A stretch of 64,000 nucleotides of DNA, taken from the NCBI RefSeq assembly GCF_003610695.1, contig NZ_RAQH01000001.1, positions 62,001 to 126,000 on the forward strand, read 5' to 3'. Shown one piece after another: positions 8,317 through 17,433 of this stretch (its first letter is position 1; every line of letters starts with the position of its first letter). Origin of the DNA: Epilithonimonas arachidiradicis (GTDB lineage: Bacteria > Bacteroidota > Bacteroidia > Flavobacteriales > Weeksellaceae). Below the pieces are notes generated by a model. It was given only the letters and a program-made list of their open reading frames with translations, was not told the origin of the DNA and did not search any database. Both the position numbers and the translations under genes were made by a program.

Positions 8317-10443
8317 CTACTTCTTCAAATTCAAAAAGTAATTCCAAATCAATCGGATCTCACCATAATCAAAATCCGAAGGCAAGACAGACTTCCAATC
8401 ATTGATATTCTCTTTTGGATCAGCCTTGAATTGTTTTTCGAAAGCTTCAACTTTATTTTTCGGATAAATTCTTAAAAGGTCACTTCTGTCCAGTAAACTT
8501 TGTTCAGCATATTTTGACAGATGACCGAAAATAGTCGAATTCACCAAACCTCTTTCTTTCGCAATCTCAGCGACTGTTTTTCCATTTTGGAATAATTGGT
8601 AAGTCAAAACGTGCGTCGGAACTTTCTTGATGGCCATAGAAACTTCAACATCTTTTTCTTTATCAAATAATGGCATTTCCAAAAGATAAACCTCTTTCAA
8701 ATCCTTAAGATAATCTTCGATATCATCCAGCCAAACACGAAAATCTTCGTTGAAGGCTTTCAAACCTTTTACGCCTTTCGTTTCGGAATAAAAGTCCTTA
8801 AGCGGAGAAAATATTTTCTCATTCACATTGGAGAAAAAGAAATTAACGGCACCTTTGGCTTTGACTTCAATCTCAGCCCATTCTTCCTCGCCTTGCAAGA
8901 ATTTCTGAGTTTTCTGAAGTAAGATTCTCTCAAATTTTTGGAAAATAGTAATATAATTTTCGATATCAGCTTTCAAACAATGATAGAAATAATCGGCTTT
9001 TTCTTTGTCAATGAACTTACTGCTTCGGCTGATAACCATCCAGTTTTCCAGAGCAGACTGAAACCAAACACAATCAATCCTTCTAATGACTTTTTGGATG
9101 CTGTAATCGTATTTTTCAGCATTAAGGATTTCCTCAATTTTAGAATTAGCGTGCGTCTCATCTTGGAATTTCGAAACTCGTTTATCAGAGAAAATAACTT
9201 CGGGCGTGATTTTGGATTTAAGGACAATTCCTTCCAAAGTTCGGCAACGCGAAAGCGCCACATAAACCTGTCCGGAAGCGAAACTTTTGCCCGCATCAAT
9301 AATCAATCTGTCAAATGTCAAACCTTGGCTTTTATGAATCGTAACCGCCCAAGCTAAGCGAATCGGAAACTGTTTGAAACTCCCCAAAACTTCTTCCTTG
9401 ATGTTCTTTTCATCATCCAAAGAATATTTTTTCTGTTCCCAAGTCTCTGCTTTTAGCGTGATTTCTTCTTCACTTCCATCTAGAATTACCGAGATTTCAT
9501 CTTCATCGAGATAAGAAATCTGAGCAAGTTTTCCGTTGTAATATTTTTTGTCAGGCGAAGTATCATTTCGGATAAACATAATCTGCGCACCGACTTTCAA
9601 TTCCAAAACCTCATCATTCGGATATTGTGTTTCCTTGAAATCGCCTACAACATCGGCGGCATAGGAATGAAGCTTTCCGCCCAATTCTTTCAGTTTCTTC
9701 TGGTTGATGTCATCTGCCATTTTGTTGTGCGAACACAGATAAACGTAGGCTTCATCTTTCGGATCGAAATCGGGCTGATATCTTTCGTTCAAAGCGTCGA
9801 AGTCGATATCTTCTGTTATTCCGTCTCGGATGGCGTTGAGGATCTCCAGAAAATGTTCATCAGTTTGCCGGTAAACTTTGGTCAATTCCAGCGTGATGAA
9901 ATTACTTCCTTCCAAAGCTTTGGCGTGAAAGAAAAACGGCGAAGAATAATACATTGACAAAATATATTCATCCCTTACCACAGGCGGTAACTGATAAAGA
10001 TCGCCAATAAGCAACATCTGCACACCACCGAATCTCTGCTGATTTCTGCGCACATGTCTCAACGCAAAATCCATCATATCCAGAACATCTGCTCGCAACA
10101 TCGATGCTTCATCAATAATGATAATTTCGATTTCGCGGAGAAGTTTGAGTTTGTCTTTTCGGTATTTGAAATGCGGCATCAGATCCGCAATATTGTTCGC
10201 CAGATTCTGGTCAATTCTTTCCGTTGTCGGGAGAAAAGTTCTGAGCGGCAAACCGAACATAGAATGGATAGTTACGCCACCAGCGTTGATGGCAGCAATC
10301 CCGGTTGGCGCTACAACAATGTGTTTTTTCTTGGTTTTTTTTACAAAATCATTCAGAAATGTAGTCTTTCCGGTACCGGCTTTTCCTGTGAGGAAAATGC
10401 TTCTGTTGGTATGTTCTACGATTTCAAAAAGCGAGTCATTCAT
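8317..10443 (-). CDS. Pif1/RecD-like SF1 helicase with C-terminal HTH
   Basis: A 708-residue superfamily 1 helicase. It has Walker A GKAGTGKTT near residue 20, an adenine-region VAPTGIAAINAGG typical of Pif1, Walker B IIIDEASML, and motif V/VI segments TIHKSQGLTFDRLIID and YVALSRCRTLEG. The last 200 residues are an extension ending in a winged-helix or HTH-like module (QNGKTVAEIAKERGLVNSTIFGH), similar to the helicase C-terminal HTH domain found in RecQ/Pif1 relatives. It probably unwinds DNA 5' to 3' in replication or repair. A TATCTTTG promoter element sits only five bases upstream, so the mRNA may be leaderless. Confidence 0.9.
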   Translation of the reverse strand: MNDSLFEIVEHTNRSIFLTGKAGTGKTTFLNDFVKKTKKKHIVVAPTGIAAINAGGVTIHSMFGLPLRTFLPTTERIDQNLANNIADLMPHFKYRKDKLKLLREIEIIIIDEASMLRADVLDMMDFALRHVRRNQQRFGGVQMLLIGDLYQLPPVVRDEYILSMYYSSPFFFHAKALEGSNFITLELTKVYRQTDEHFLEILNAIRDGITEDIDFDALNERYQPDFDPKDEAYVYLCSHNKMADDINQKKLKELGGKLHSYAADVVGDFKETQYPNDEVLELKVGAQIMFIRNDTSPDKKYYNGKLAQISYLDEDEISVILDGSEEEITLKAETWEQKKYSLDDEKNIKEEVLGSFKQFPIRLAWAVTIHKSQGLTFDRLIIDAGKSFASGQVYVALSRCRTLEGIVLKSKITPEVIFSDKRVSKFQDETHANSKIEEILNAEKYDYSIQKVIRRIDCVWFQSALENWMVISRSSKFIDKEKADYFYHCLKADIENYITIFQKFERILLQKTQKFLQGEEEWAEIEVKAKGAVNFFFSNVNEKIFSPLKDFYSETKGVKGLKAFNEDFRVWLDDIEDYLKDLKEVYLLEMPLFDKEKDVEVSMAIKKVPTHVLTYQLFQNGKTVAEIAKERGLVNSTIFGHLSKYAEQSLLDRSDLLRIYPKNKVEAFEKQFKADPKENINDWKSVLPSDFDYGEIRLIWNYFLNLKK

Positions 10444-10448
10444 TGATC

Positions 10449-10456
10449 CAAAGATA
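10449..10456 (-). promoter_or_regulatory. helicase -7 promoter element TATCTTTG
   Basis: On the minus strand the octamer TATCTTTG ends five bases before the helicase ATG, the same spacing as at 6339-6346. Confidence 0.5.
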
Positions 10457-10570
10457 GAGAATCAGGAGACAAGAATCAAGTGAGAAGAGACAAGAAAAAA
10501 GGCAAAATATTTAATAAAAAGGCTTCTAGAGCCTCAGCCTGATAAAAATCCATCAACAATCAACCCGCAA

Positions 10571-11125
10571 CTATTTAATCCTATCAGGATTTTGTTTCAG
10601 AAAACTATCCCAGCCAGAGTAAGACTTATCTGTCGATAGACTTCCAGAGTTGAAATGATGACAAACGGCAACTGCCAAGCCATCAGACGCATCAAGATAT
10701 TTTGTAGGGAATTCTTTCAGTTTCAAAAGGTTCTGGAGCATTCCTGCGACTTGTTCTTTGCTGGCATTTCCGTTACCTGTGATTGCCATTTTGATTTTCT
10801 TGGGAGAATACTCGATGATGGGAATATTTCTATGGAGACTTGCAGCCATAGCAACACCTTGAGCTCTTCCCAGCTTTAGCATACTCTGGACATTCTTACC
10901 GAAGAAAGGCGCTTCCAAAGCAGTTTCATCAGGATGATATTCATCAATCAAAGCTAAGGTTTTATCAAAAATCACTTTAAGTTTTGTCTCGTGATTCTCG
11001 TATTTTTTCAGAATCAGCTCGTGGATAGCGACCAACTCCATTTTGTTCCCTTTCACAGAAATAATCCCGAATCCCATAATACTTGTTCCAGGATCGATAC
11101 CCAAAATAACTTTTTCAACTGACAT
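10571..11125 (-). CDS. ruvC: Holliday junction resolvase RuvC
   Basis: A 184-residue RNase H-fold endonuclease that cuts Holliday junctions symmetrically after RuvAB branch migration. The acidic catalytic residues are visible in order: Asp in ILGIDPGTS near residue 11, Glu in ALEAPFFGKN near residue 69, and two Asp in LDASDGLAVAVCHH near residues 145-148. Length and motifs are normal for the family. It is alone between the helicase and an M16 peptidase; ruvA and ruvB are not in the window. A TAATTTTG element lies five bases upstream. Confidence 0.95.
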   Translation of the reverse strand: MSVEKVILGIDPGTSIMGFGIISVKGNKMELVAIHELILKKYENHETKLKVIFDKTLALIDEYHPDETALEAPFFGKNVQSMLKLGRAQGVAMAASLHRNIPIIEYSPKKIKMAITGNGNASKEQVAGMLQNLLKLKEFPTKYLDASDGLAVAVCHHFNSGSLSTDKSYSGWDSFLKQNPDRIK

Positions 11126-11130
11126 ATCTG

Positions 11131-11138
11131 CAAAATTA
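11131..11138 (-). promoter_or_regulatory. ruvC -7 promoter element TAATTTTG
   Basis: A minus-strand octamer matching TAnnTTTG directly upstream of ruvC. No clear -33 element was found at the usual spacing. Confidence 0.4.
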
Positions 11139-11226
11139 CGTTAAGATTTTCATAAATGTGGAAGCACAAATTATATTTTAATTGAAAGTTATTAAATTTA
11201 GAAACTAAAAAAATTAACAATCGAAC

Positions 11227-13959
11227 ATGAAGAATTTTTTACTGACTGCGGCAGTCGTGTTCTACGCAGGTGTTCATACGCCTGTATTTGCGCAAAAAGC
11301 CGAGACACCAAAGTTTATTAGTAATACAGAGGGAATCAAAGAATATTCCTTAAGTAACGGAATGAAGGTTCTATTGATCTCAGATCCTTCTCAAAGTAAT
11401 GCTGTGGTCAACATCGTTTATAATGTTGGTTCCAAGCACGAAGGTTATGGAGAAAAAGGTATGGCTCACTTGCTGGAGCATATGTTGTTCAAAAGCACAA
11501 AAAAATTAGGAGACATCAAAAAAATGTTGTCTGATAAAGGTGGAAATGCCAACGGGACAACCTGGTATGACAGAACCAATTATTATGAAGTTTTTCCTTC
11601 TAATGATGAGAACTTAAAGTGGTTCCTGGAAATGGAAGCAGACAGAATGGTTAACGCAACGATTCTTCAATCTGATTTGGATAAAGAATTTTCTGTTGTA
11701 AGAAATGAATTCGAAATTGGAGAAAACAGCCCGAGTGGCGTTTTGATGGAGCGTATCGTTTCTACAGCTTATCTATGGCACAACTACGGAAATAGTACCA
11801 TTGGAAGCAAGGAAGATATCGAGCGTGTGAAAGCATCTACCCTTAGAAAATTCTATGAAAAATATTATCAGCCGGACAATGCAACTCTGATTGTAGCAGG
11901 TAAATTTGATGAGAAAAAAGCTTTAGAATATATTTCTCAATATTTCTCAACAATTCCAAAGCCTGGAAGAGTCATTGAAGCACCTTATACTGTTGAGCCA
12001 GCTCAGGATGGTGAAAGATTTGTAGAACTAAAACGTTCTGGAGATAGTAAAGTTGTCGGAGCACTCTATCACACAGCACCTTACGCAGATAAAGATTACG
12101 CTGCGCTGGATGCGTTACAAGAGATTTTAACAGCAGATCCATCCGGATACCTTTATAAAGCAATGATTGATTCTCATAAAGCAGCTTCGGTATATGCTTA
12201 TCAGCCATTGGTAAGAGATGCGAGTTTTATGTACTTCGGTTTAGAAGTTCCTGCTGATAAAGACATCAAAGCGACCGAAAATGATTTCCGTGCAGAGTTA
12301 GATAAAATTGCAACTATAAAATATACAGACCAGGATGTTGCAAGAGCTAAAGCGAAAATTCTTAAGCAGATAGAAAATATTAAGAACAATACCATTGGTA
12401 TGGCGATCAACCTTACTGAGATTGTTGGAGCCGGAAATTATAAATTAGGAATGCTATACCGTGATAATGTAGAGAAATTAACATTGGCGGATATCCAGAG
12501 AGTTGCTGATAAATATTTCAAAGTTAACAACAGAACTGTAGGTATTTTCATCCCGACAAAAGATGAAGTAAGAGTTAAGAATATAGAATATTCCAATGAA
12601 CAGATCGCTTCATTAACGGATAACTACAAAGGTAAAGCGCTTGAAAAAGAAGCAGCACCATTCGAAGCCAGCATCAAAAACCTGAAAGCTAATTTGACAG
12701 AAGGTAAACTGAGCAACGGAATGAAGTACGGCCTAATCAAGAAAGACATCAAAGGTGGAAAAGTTCTTGGTAGCTTCCGCTTCCCGGTAAGTAATGCAAA
12801 AGACCTTAATGGTAAATCTGATGTTGGCTCTCTAATGGCTCAGGTCCTTAAAACAGGAACTAAGACTCATACCAAAGAACAAATCCAGGATATGCTGGAT
12901 CAATGGAAATCTAATGTTAACTTTGGATTCAACGGGCAAACTTTGTTCGTTAACTTCAGTACTTATAAAGAGAGTTTACCAAAAGTAATGGGATTAATCA
13001 AAGAGATCTTAACAGAATCTACTTTCCCGGAAGCTGAATTGGCTAAAACAGTTAACGAATACAATACTTACCTGGAAGGTTCTTTAAATGATCCTCAATC
13101 TATTGCATTCAACGAGATCCAGAAAATTACTGAAAACTATCCGAAAGAAAGTATCTATTACACAGCTTCTACCAAAGAGCAAATCGAGAATAACAAAAAA
13201 GTGAAGAGAGATCAATTGGTAGATTTCTATAACAAAATCTTAGGAAGTAACAACGGAGTTGGTTCTGTGATTGGTGATGTAGATGGCAAAGAAGTTTCCG
13301 GTTTACTAGAATCGACTTTTGGAAAATGGAATTCTAAGTCTAATTACGAGTACATCAAACCAGAACTTTTTGCCACTAAGAAACAAGATAAAGAATACCT
13401 GACTCCGGATAAAGAAAACGGTGCTGCGGTAGGAAAAATCAGTTTCTCTATGGACAGAAAATCTCCGGATTACCCGGCTTTTGTTATGGCTAACGAAATG
13501 TTAGGCAGTGGCGGTTTCTTGACTGCAAGAATCCCGACAAGACTTCGTGAAAAAGAAGGGATCAGCTACGGTGCAGGATCTTATGTCAACATCCCGATCG
13601 ATAACAATGTGGCATCTTGGGGCTGGTATGCGTTCTTTAACCCGACTAAGAAAGACGCCGTTAACAAGGCTTTGAAAGAAGAAGTTAACAAAGCAGTAAA
13701 AGACGGTTTCACAGAAGAGGAATTCAAATCTAACTTGACATCTTGGCTCAACTCCAGAAAAACAGGTTTAGGTAATGATAATACATTGATGGGATTAGTT
13801 AATTCTCAGCTTCAGTACGGACAATCTTTGGACGAGTATGATGCTTTGGAAACAAAAGTTTCTGCACTTAAAGTTAACCAAGTAAATGACGTTCTTAGAA
13901 AGTATATCAGCGAAGATAAGCTGACGTCTGTATTTGCAGGAGACTTCAACAAGAAATAA
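11227..13959 (+). CDS. M16 family zinc peptidase, two-domain, exported
   Basis: A 910-residue pitrilysin-like protein with a signal peptide (cleavage after VFAQ, residue 23), so it is periplasmic or surface-exposed. The inverted zinc motif is HLLEH at residues 81-85, followed by the distal Glu in the EMEADRM region. The second half repeats the M16 fold from about residue 495 (LSNGMKYGLIKKD) without the zinc motif, and holds the conserved LREKEGISYGAGSYV segment that completes the active site. This active-plus-inactive arrangement in one chain is standard for Bacteroidota M16 proteins, which degrade peptides. It has its own terminator. Confidence 0.93.
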   Translation: MKNFLLTAAVVFYAGVHTPVFAQKAETPKFISNTEGIKEYSLSNGMKVLLISDPSQSNAVVNIVYNVGSKHEGYGEKGMAHLLEHMLFKSTKKLGDIKKMLSDKGGNANGTTWYDRTNYYEVFPSNDENLKWFLEMEADRMVNATILQSDLDKEFSVVRNEFEIGENSPSGVLMERIVSTAYLWHNYGNSTIGSKEDIERVKASTLRKFYEKYYQPDNATLIVAGKFDEKKALEYISQYFSTIPKPGRVIEAPYTVEPAQDGERFVELKRSGDSKVVGALYHTAPYADKDYAALDALQEILTADPSGYLYKAMIDSHKAASVYAYQPLVRDASFMYFGLEVPADKDIKATENDFRAELDKIATIKYTDQDVARAKAKILKQIENIKNNTIGMAINLTEIVGAGNYKLGMLYRDNVEKLTLADIQRVADKYFKVNNRTVGIFIPTKDEVRVKNIEYSNEQIASLTDNYKGKALEKEAAPFEASIKNLKANLTEGKLSNGMKYGLIKKDIKGGKVLGSFRFPVSNAKDLNGKSDVGSLMAQVLKTGTKTHTKEQIQDMLDQWKSNVNFGFNGQTLFVNFSTYKESLPKVMGLIKEILTESTFPEAELAKTVNEYNTYLEGSLNDPQSIAFNEIQKITENYPKESIYYTASTKEQIENNKKVKRDQLVDFYNKILGSNNGVGSVIGDVDGKEVSGLLESTFGKWNSKSNYEYIKPELFATKKQDKEYLTPDKENGAAVGKISFSMDRKSPDYPAFVMANEMLGSGGFLTARIPTRLREKEGISYGAGSYVNIPIDNNVASWGWYAFFNPTKKDAVNKALKEEVNKAVKDGFTEEEFKSNLTSWLNSRKTGLGNDNTLMGLVNSQLQYGQSLDEYDALETKVSALKVNQVNDVLRKYISEDKLTSVFAGDFNKK

Positions 13960-13977
13960 TAATTATTTCTATAAAGT

Positions 13978-14007
13978 AAAAACCGTCTCATTGCTGAGAC
14001 GGTTTTT
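13978..14007 (+). terminator. Rho-independent terminator after the M16 peptidase
   Basis: A 13-bp stem (AAAAACCGTCTCA / TGAGACGGTTTTT) with a four-base TTGC loop. It separates the plus-strand M16 gene from the converging GLPGLI gene. Confidence 0.88.
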
Positions 14008-14032
14008 TATTTTGAAGTAGTATGTTAAACTT

Positions 14033-14890
14033 CTATTTATAAAGATCCAACTCTATAAAATTATTCATCTTTTTAAAAACTTCCTTTGCTCTCTGTTCCT
14101 TTCTTCTTATAAGCTCCTGTTTGGTTAACGGGTTTTTATCATAATCATAAATAATGGTATCAGAAAGTTCAGAAGAGCTATGCATCTGCTTGATATTCTT
14201 GGCCGGATCATTTTTATATTCTTTCCAGAGCTGACCGAACTTCTGTTTCGTAACAAAAATTTCATTGATTTTAGAATCTAAAAGTTCTGGCATAACATCC
14301 ATTTTTTGACTTCCGATAAGGCGGAACACATGATCACCTTTATCATCCTCAACATGCAGGATCAAACCAGGCAATCCACAGAATTTGTAAGGTCCGTCCT
14401 GTAACTGTATGTCATTCGTGAACCAGGCTGTCCATCGCCGGCCACCAAAGGTAGTTTGGGCTTTCTGAGCTTTAAAACCTTCGATGTCTTTGGTTTCAGA
14501 TGAGATGATCCAATGCATTCTGTTCATTTCCTTCAGAGCCAGATTGCTGGCATTCAGCGATGTGTGGTAAACTGTTTCCAAATCAGGATAACGCTTAGAA
14601 ACCTTGAAATTAACCTTCGGTCGTCTAATCTTTCTCAAATCGATTTCTATAGACTGTGACCGCTTTCCCTTTTCAAGCTCCGCAGAGAAAAGCGAATCTC
14701 TTGTTAGCAACAAAGCGCTATAAAATTTAGAACCACTATTGGTAACATCGAGATACATTATCTCTTTTTCAACAGACTCTCTGTTTAGTGAATCCATCTT
14801 GAAAGAATATTCATAAGTAAACCTTTGATTTTGAGCATATATCACAGAAATCGTGAATAGGGGAATAAAAAGAATACAGAATTTTCGCAT
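14033..14890 (-). CDS. GLPGLI family exported protein
   Basis: A protein of about 285 residues with the GLPGLI signature itself (CGLPGLILHVED) in the middle, which defines a Bacteroidota-specific family of unknown function. The start is placed at the ATG opening MRKFCILFIPLF, because it gives a proper signal peptide (cleavage near IYAQ); an upstream in-frame ATG at 14941 would add 17 polar residues. The conserved RWTAWFTNDIQL region before GLPGLI is also present. These proteins are exported, often as porin-associated or surface components, but no biochemical role is established. Confidence 0.88.
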   Translation of the reverse strand: MRKFCILFIPLFTISVIYAQNQRFTYEYSFKMDSLNRESVEKEIMYLDVTNSGSKFYSALLLTRDSLFSAELEKGKRSQSIEIDLRKIRRPKVNFKVSKRYPDLETVYHTSLNASNLALKEMNRMHWIISSETKDIEGFKAQKAQTTFGGRRWTAWFTNDIQLQDGPYKFCGLPGLILHVEDDKGDHVFRLIGSQKMDVMPELLDSKINEIFVTKQKFGQLWKEYKNDPAKNIKQMHSSSELSDTIIYDYDKNPLTKQELIRRKEQRAKEVFKKMNNFIELDLYK

Positions 14891-15139
14891 GTCCATTAGG
14901 GTTTCATCATTGTAAATATAATTATTCTGTCTAGCATTCACAATTCCGTCTTCTATTATTGCATTTTAAATCTTTTGATAAAAATTAGTGATTCCATTGA
15001 TACTAATGTTATTGCAGATAATCTCCGAGAATTATTCATTGTGAAAGTTTTCAATATCAATTATGGAAAGAATAGTTCTAATCTGAGACCTGGGGAGTAT
15101 TTGTTTTTTAAAGCATTACTCTGGAACGTAAAATCTTAT

Positions 15140-15205
15140 GCAGCCCGACCTGAGTTTGCGAACCCTTCGACAAGCTCAGGATAAACTCGGGCGGAAATTG
15201 CTGCC
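15140..15205. repeat. dispersed hairpin repeat, GCAGCCCGAC...GCTGCCC type
   Basis: The element opens with GCAGCCCGACCTGAGTTT, has CCCTTCGACAAGCTCAGG in the middle and closes with AAACTCGGGCGG...GCTGCCC. The ends are imperfect inverted repeats, so the whole 66 bp can fold into one hairpin. A longer relative is at 29311-29436. The 14891-15241 gap holds this repeat and otherwise nothing I can identify; a 69-codon frame here is produced by the repeat. Confidence 0.65.
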
Positions 15206-15241
15206 CAAATTAAAAATTTTCAAATGAGTATACTTTAATAA

Positions 15242-15265
15242 AAAAGCTGCCTTTCGGCAGCTTTT
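15242..15265 (-). terminator. Rho-independent terminator of the M48 gene
   Basis: A 10-bp stem (AAAAGCTGCC / GGCAGCTTTT) followed on the minus strand by a T-run, directly after the M48 stop codon. Confidence 0.85.
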
Positions 15266-15267
15266 GT

Positions 15268-16077
15268 TTATTTCGTCAACTTTGCAGTGGGTAAAGTAAC
15301 AGTTCCGGGATCTTTCCAAAGACCATCTTTTTCTGCTCTTTTTTTGATTGCTTCTGCTCTTTTTGCACTATCAGGATGTGAATTGAACATCTTCTGAAAA
15401 CCTGACTGCTGGCTGCCTTCTGACAACAAAGCTAATTTTTTGAAAGCAGTATAAGCACCTACAACATTGTAACCATTAGCCTTCATAAAATCGTAAGAGT
15501 AAGTATCGGCCTCAGACTCTTGCTTTTTGCTGTGAGACGCATCCATAATTGCATTGGCCATTTGACCTAATTGGCTGTCATTAAGCGTAGCCACCGTTTT
15601 GGAAGATGCAGAAGCCGCGTCAAGGGCTGCCGCTTTCAAATAAGCCGATTTGATGGCATCTTTGGTGTCCTCGTTCTTCACGTGACCAATCTCATGACCA
15701 ATTACTGCAAGAAGCTCATCGTTTGTCATAATATCCATCAAAGAAGAAAATACCCGCACGCTTCCATCTGCACAGGCAAAGGCATTGATGTCTTTCACTT
15801 TGTAAACCTTGTAATTGAGATTGAGTCCGTCCTGGGATTTGTGTTTTGCAAAAAGCTTGTTTAGACGTACTGTGTAAGGATCTTTTGGTCCAGCAACCGG
15901 ATTATTTTTATCCATCCAATCAACGGATTCTTTGGATAATTTGACCGCATCTGCATTGGTAAATGTTAAAGCAGAAACGCCTTTTCCTGCAGCTTTGGTT
16001 ATGTTTCCGAGATTGAGCTGGGCATTCATAAACCCGATTGTTCCCAAAAGAACAAGAGAGAAAATTGTTTTTTTCAT
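15268..16077 (-). CDS. M48 family exported zinc metalloprotease
   Basis: A 269-residue single-domain M48 peptidase with a cleavable signal peptide (cleavage after FMNAQ, residue 20), so it is periplasmic. The zinc site is H128-E129-I-G-H132, with the third ligand Glu187 in an ESEAD motif. The preceding NAFACADGSVRVFSSLMD segment is the conserved M48 substrate-strand region. It lacks the TPR extension of BepA and the membrane helices of HtpX, so it is closest to LoiP-type proteases. Envelope-protein quality control is the likely role. It is monocistronic with its own terminator. Confidence 0.92.
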   Translation of the reverse strand: MKKTIFSLVLLGTIGFMNAQLNLGNITKAAGKGVSALTFTNADAVKLSKESVDWMDKNNPVAGPKDPYTVRLNKLFAKHKSQDGLNLNYKVYKVKDINAFACADGSVRVFSSLMDIMTNDELLAVIGHEIGHVKNEDTKDAIKSAYLKAAALDAASASSKTVATLNDSQLGQMANAIMDASHSKKQESEADTYSYDFMKANGYNVVGAYTAFKKLALLSEGSQQSGFQKMFNSHPDSAKRAEAIKKRAEKDGLWKDPGTVTLPTAKLTK

Positions 16078-16185
16078 AAAATTGTTTTTAAAATGATCAT
16101 TTAAAAAAAACGAGCATCAAAAATTTAACCAAACTGATATATAAATTTGGATTTTCTAATATATTATCGTTGAAATAAATTCTAA

Positions 16186-17433
16186 TTAAACAAGACTGTT
16201 TTTGTCTGCGTAATTGAGCTTAAAGAAAATAAAAGTCATTATCGAGAATGCCAAAAGCGAACTTCCTCCATAACTGAAAAACGGCAACGGAATACCAACC
16301 GTCGGGAACAACCCCATAACCATCCCAAGATTAATGACAAAATGAATTAATAAAATGGAGCCGAAACAATATCCAAAAACCCGATTAAATGTTGATTTTT
16401 GATTCTCCGCGAGATAATAAATCCGACCAATGAAAATGGCATAACAAAGAATAAGAATTGTACTCCCTAAAAAACCCCATTCTTCCCCAACGGTACAAAA
16501 AATATAATCGGTTTCCTGCTCCGGAACGAATTTTCCCTGAGTTACAGAACCCTGTTTATAACCTTTCCCCGTCAAACCACCAGAGCCAATGGCCGTTTTG
16601 GAATAAAGTAAATTGTACCCCGATGTATCACGGAATTCTCTTTCGCCTTTATACAGCACTTCCACCCTCTCCTGCTGGTGCTTAGGTAACTTTTCGAAAA
16701 CAATTGGTGAAACTATAGATAATCCCGCTAATAAAATAATGATCCCAACTGCAGGCAGCAATGAATAAACATTTTTATTGAGAAGAAATACATTAAACGC
16801 AAACCAAATTGCTCCCAAAATAAGAATGATTATTGTGAAATACCAAAGACTGATCTTGAGCGGATCGTTGAGATAATTGGCAATAAGGAAAACGCCCGCA
16901 AACAAAGTTCCGACTAGGAATAATTTTCCAGACAGACCTTCTCTATACAAGGCAATGACAAACGCTACAAACACCAAAAGGGATCCTACATCCGGAATCA
17001 TCAAAACCACTGCGCCCGGAATGGCAATGATTGCCAAAGATGTAATTAATGAACGTTGATTATTAATATTGAAATCCTGATTGGAAACATAATTTGCTAG
17101 CATAAGGGCCGTTCCTATTTTTGCAAACTCAACCGGCTGCATGGTGAACCCTCCGAATTTGTACCAGTTTTTTTGCCCTAGAATCTCTGTTCCGAAAGGG
17201 AACAATCCAACCAAAAGCAAAACACCACCCACATAAATGATGGCCGACATATTCTCGAAAAATTTGGTTCTCATAAAAAAGATAATCAACCCGACAAAGC
17301 AAGAGATGCCGAAGAATATCAACTGCTTCTGCCCTAGCTCTGCTTTCACACTATAGATATTTATGATAGCAAAAACACACAGTAAAATATAAAGCGTTAT
17401 TCCTAATTTATCGATCCCTTCTGCCCACTTCAT
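16186..17433 (-). CDS. rodA: RodA, SEDS peptidoglycan glycosyltransferase
   Basis: A 415-residue polytopic SEDS protein (FtsW/RodA/SpoVE family) that polymerises lipid II for side-wall growth. About ten membrane segments are visible; the catalytic-loop region contains the conserved GSGGLTGKGYKQGSVTQ segment, the ETDYIFCTVGEEWGF motif and the C-terminal GIPLPFFSYGGSS signature. Its start overlaps the mrdA stop by four bases, so it is translationally coupled to its transpeptidase partner PBP2. It is the last gene of the mre operon. RodA is preferred over FtsW because of the neighbours. Confidence 0.95.
   Translation of the reverse strand: MKWAEGIDKLGITLYILLCVFAIINIYSVKAELGQKQLIFFGISCFVGLIIFFMRTKFFENMSAIIYVGGVLLLVGLFPFGTEILGQKNWYKFGGFTMQPVEFAKIGTALMLANYVSNQDFNINNQRSLITSLAIIAIPGAVVLMIPDVGSLLVFVAFVIALYREGLSGKLFLVGTLFAGVFLIANYLNDPLKISLWYFTIIILILGAIWFAFNVFLLNKNVYSLLPAVGIIILLAGLSIVSPIVFEKLPKHQQERVEVLYKGEREFRDTSGYNLLYSKTAIGSGGLTGKGYKQGSVTQGKFVPEQETDYIFCTVGEEWGFLGSTILILCYAIFIGRIYYLAENQKSTFNRVFGYCFGSILLIHFVINLGMVMGLFPTVGIPLPFFSYGGSSLLAFSIMTFIFFKLNYADKNSLV

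Noticed and set aside
14975-15184. 69-codon plus-strand reading frame
   Set aside because: It ends inside a dispersed repeat, has no promoter or start context, and shows no protein-like conservation.
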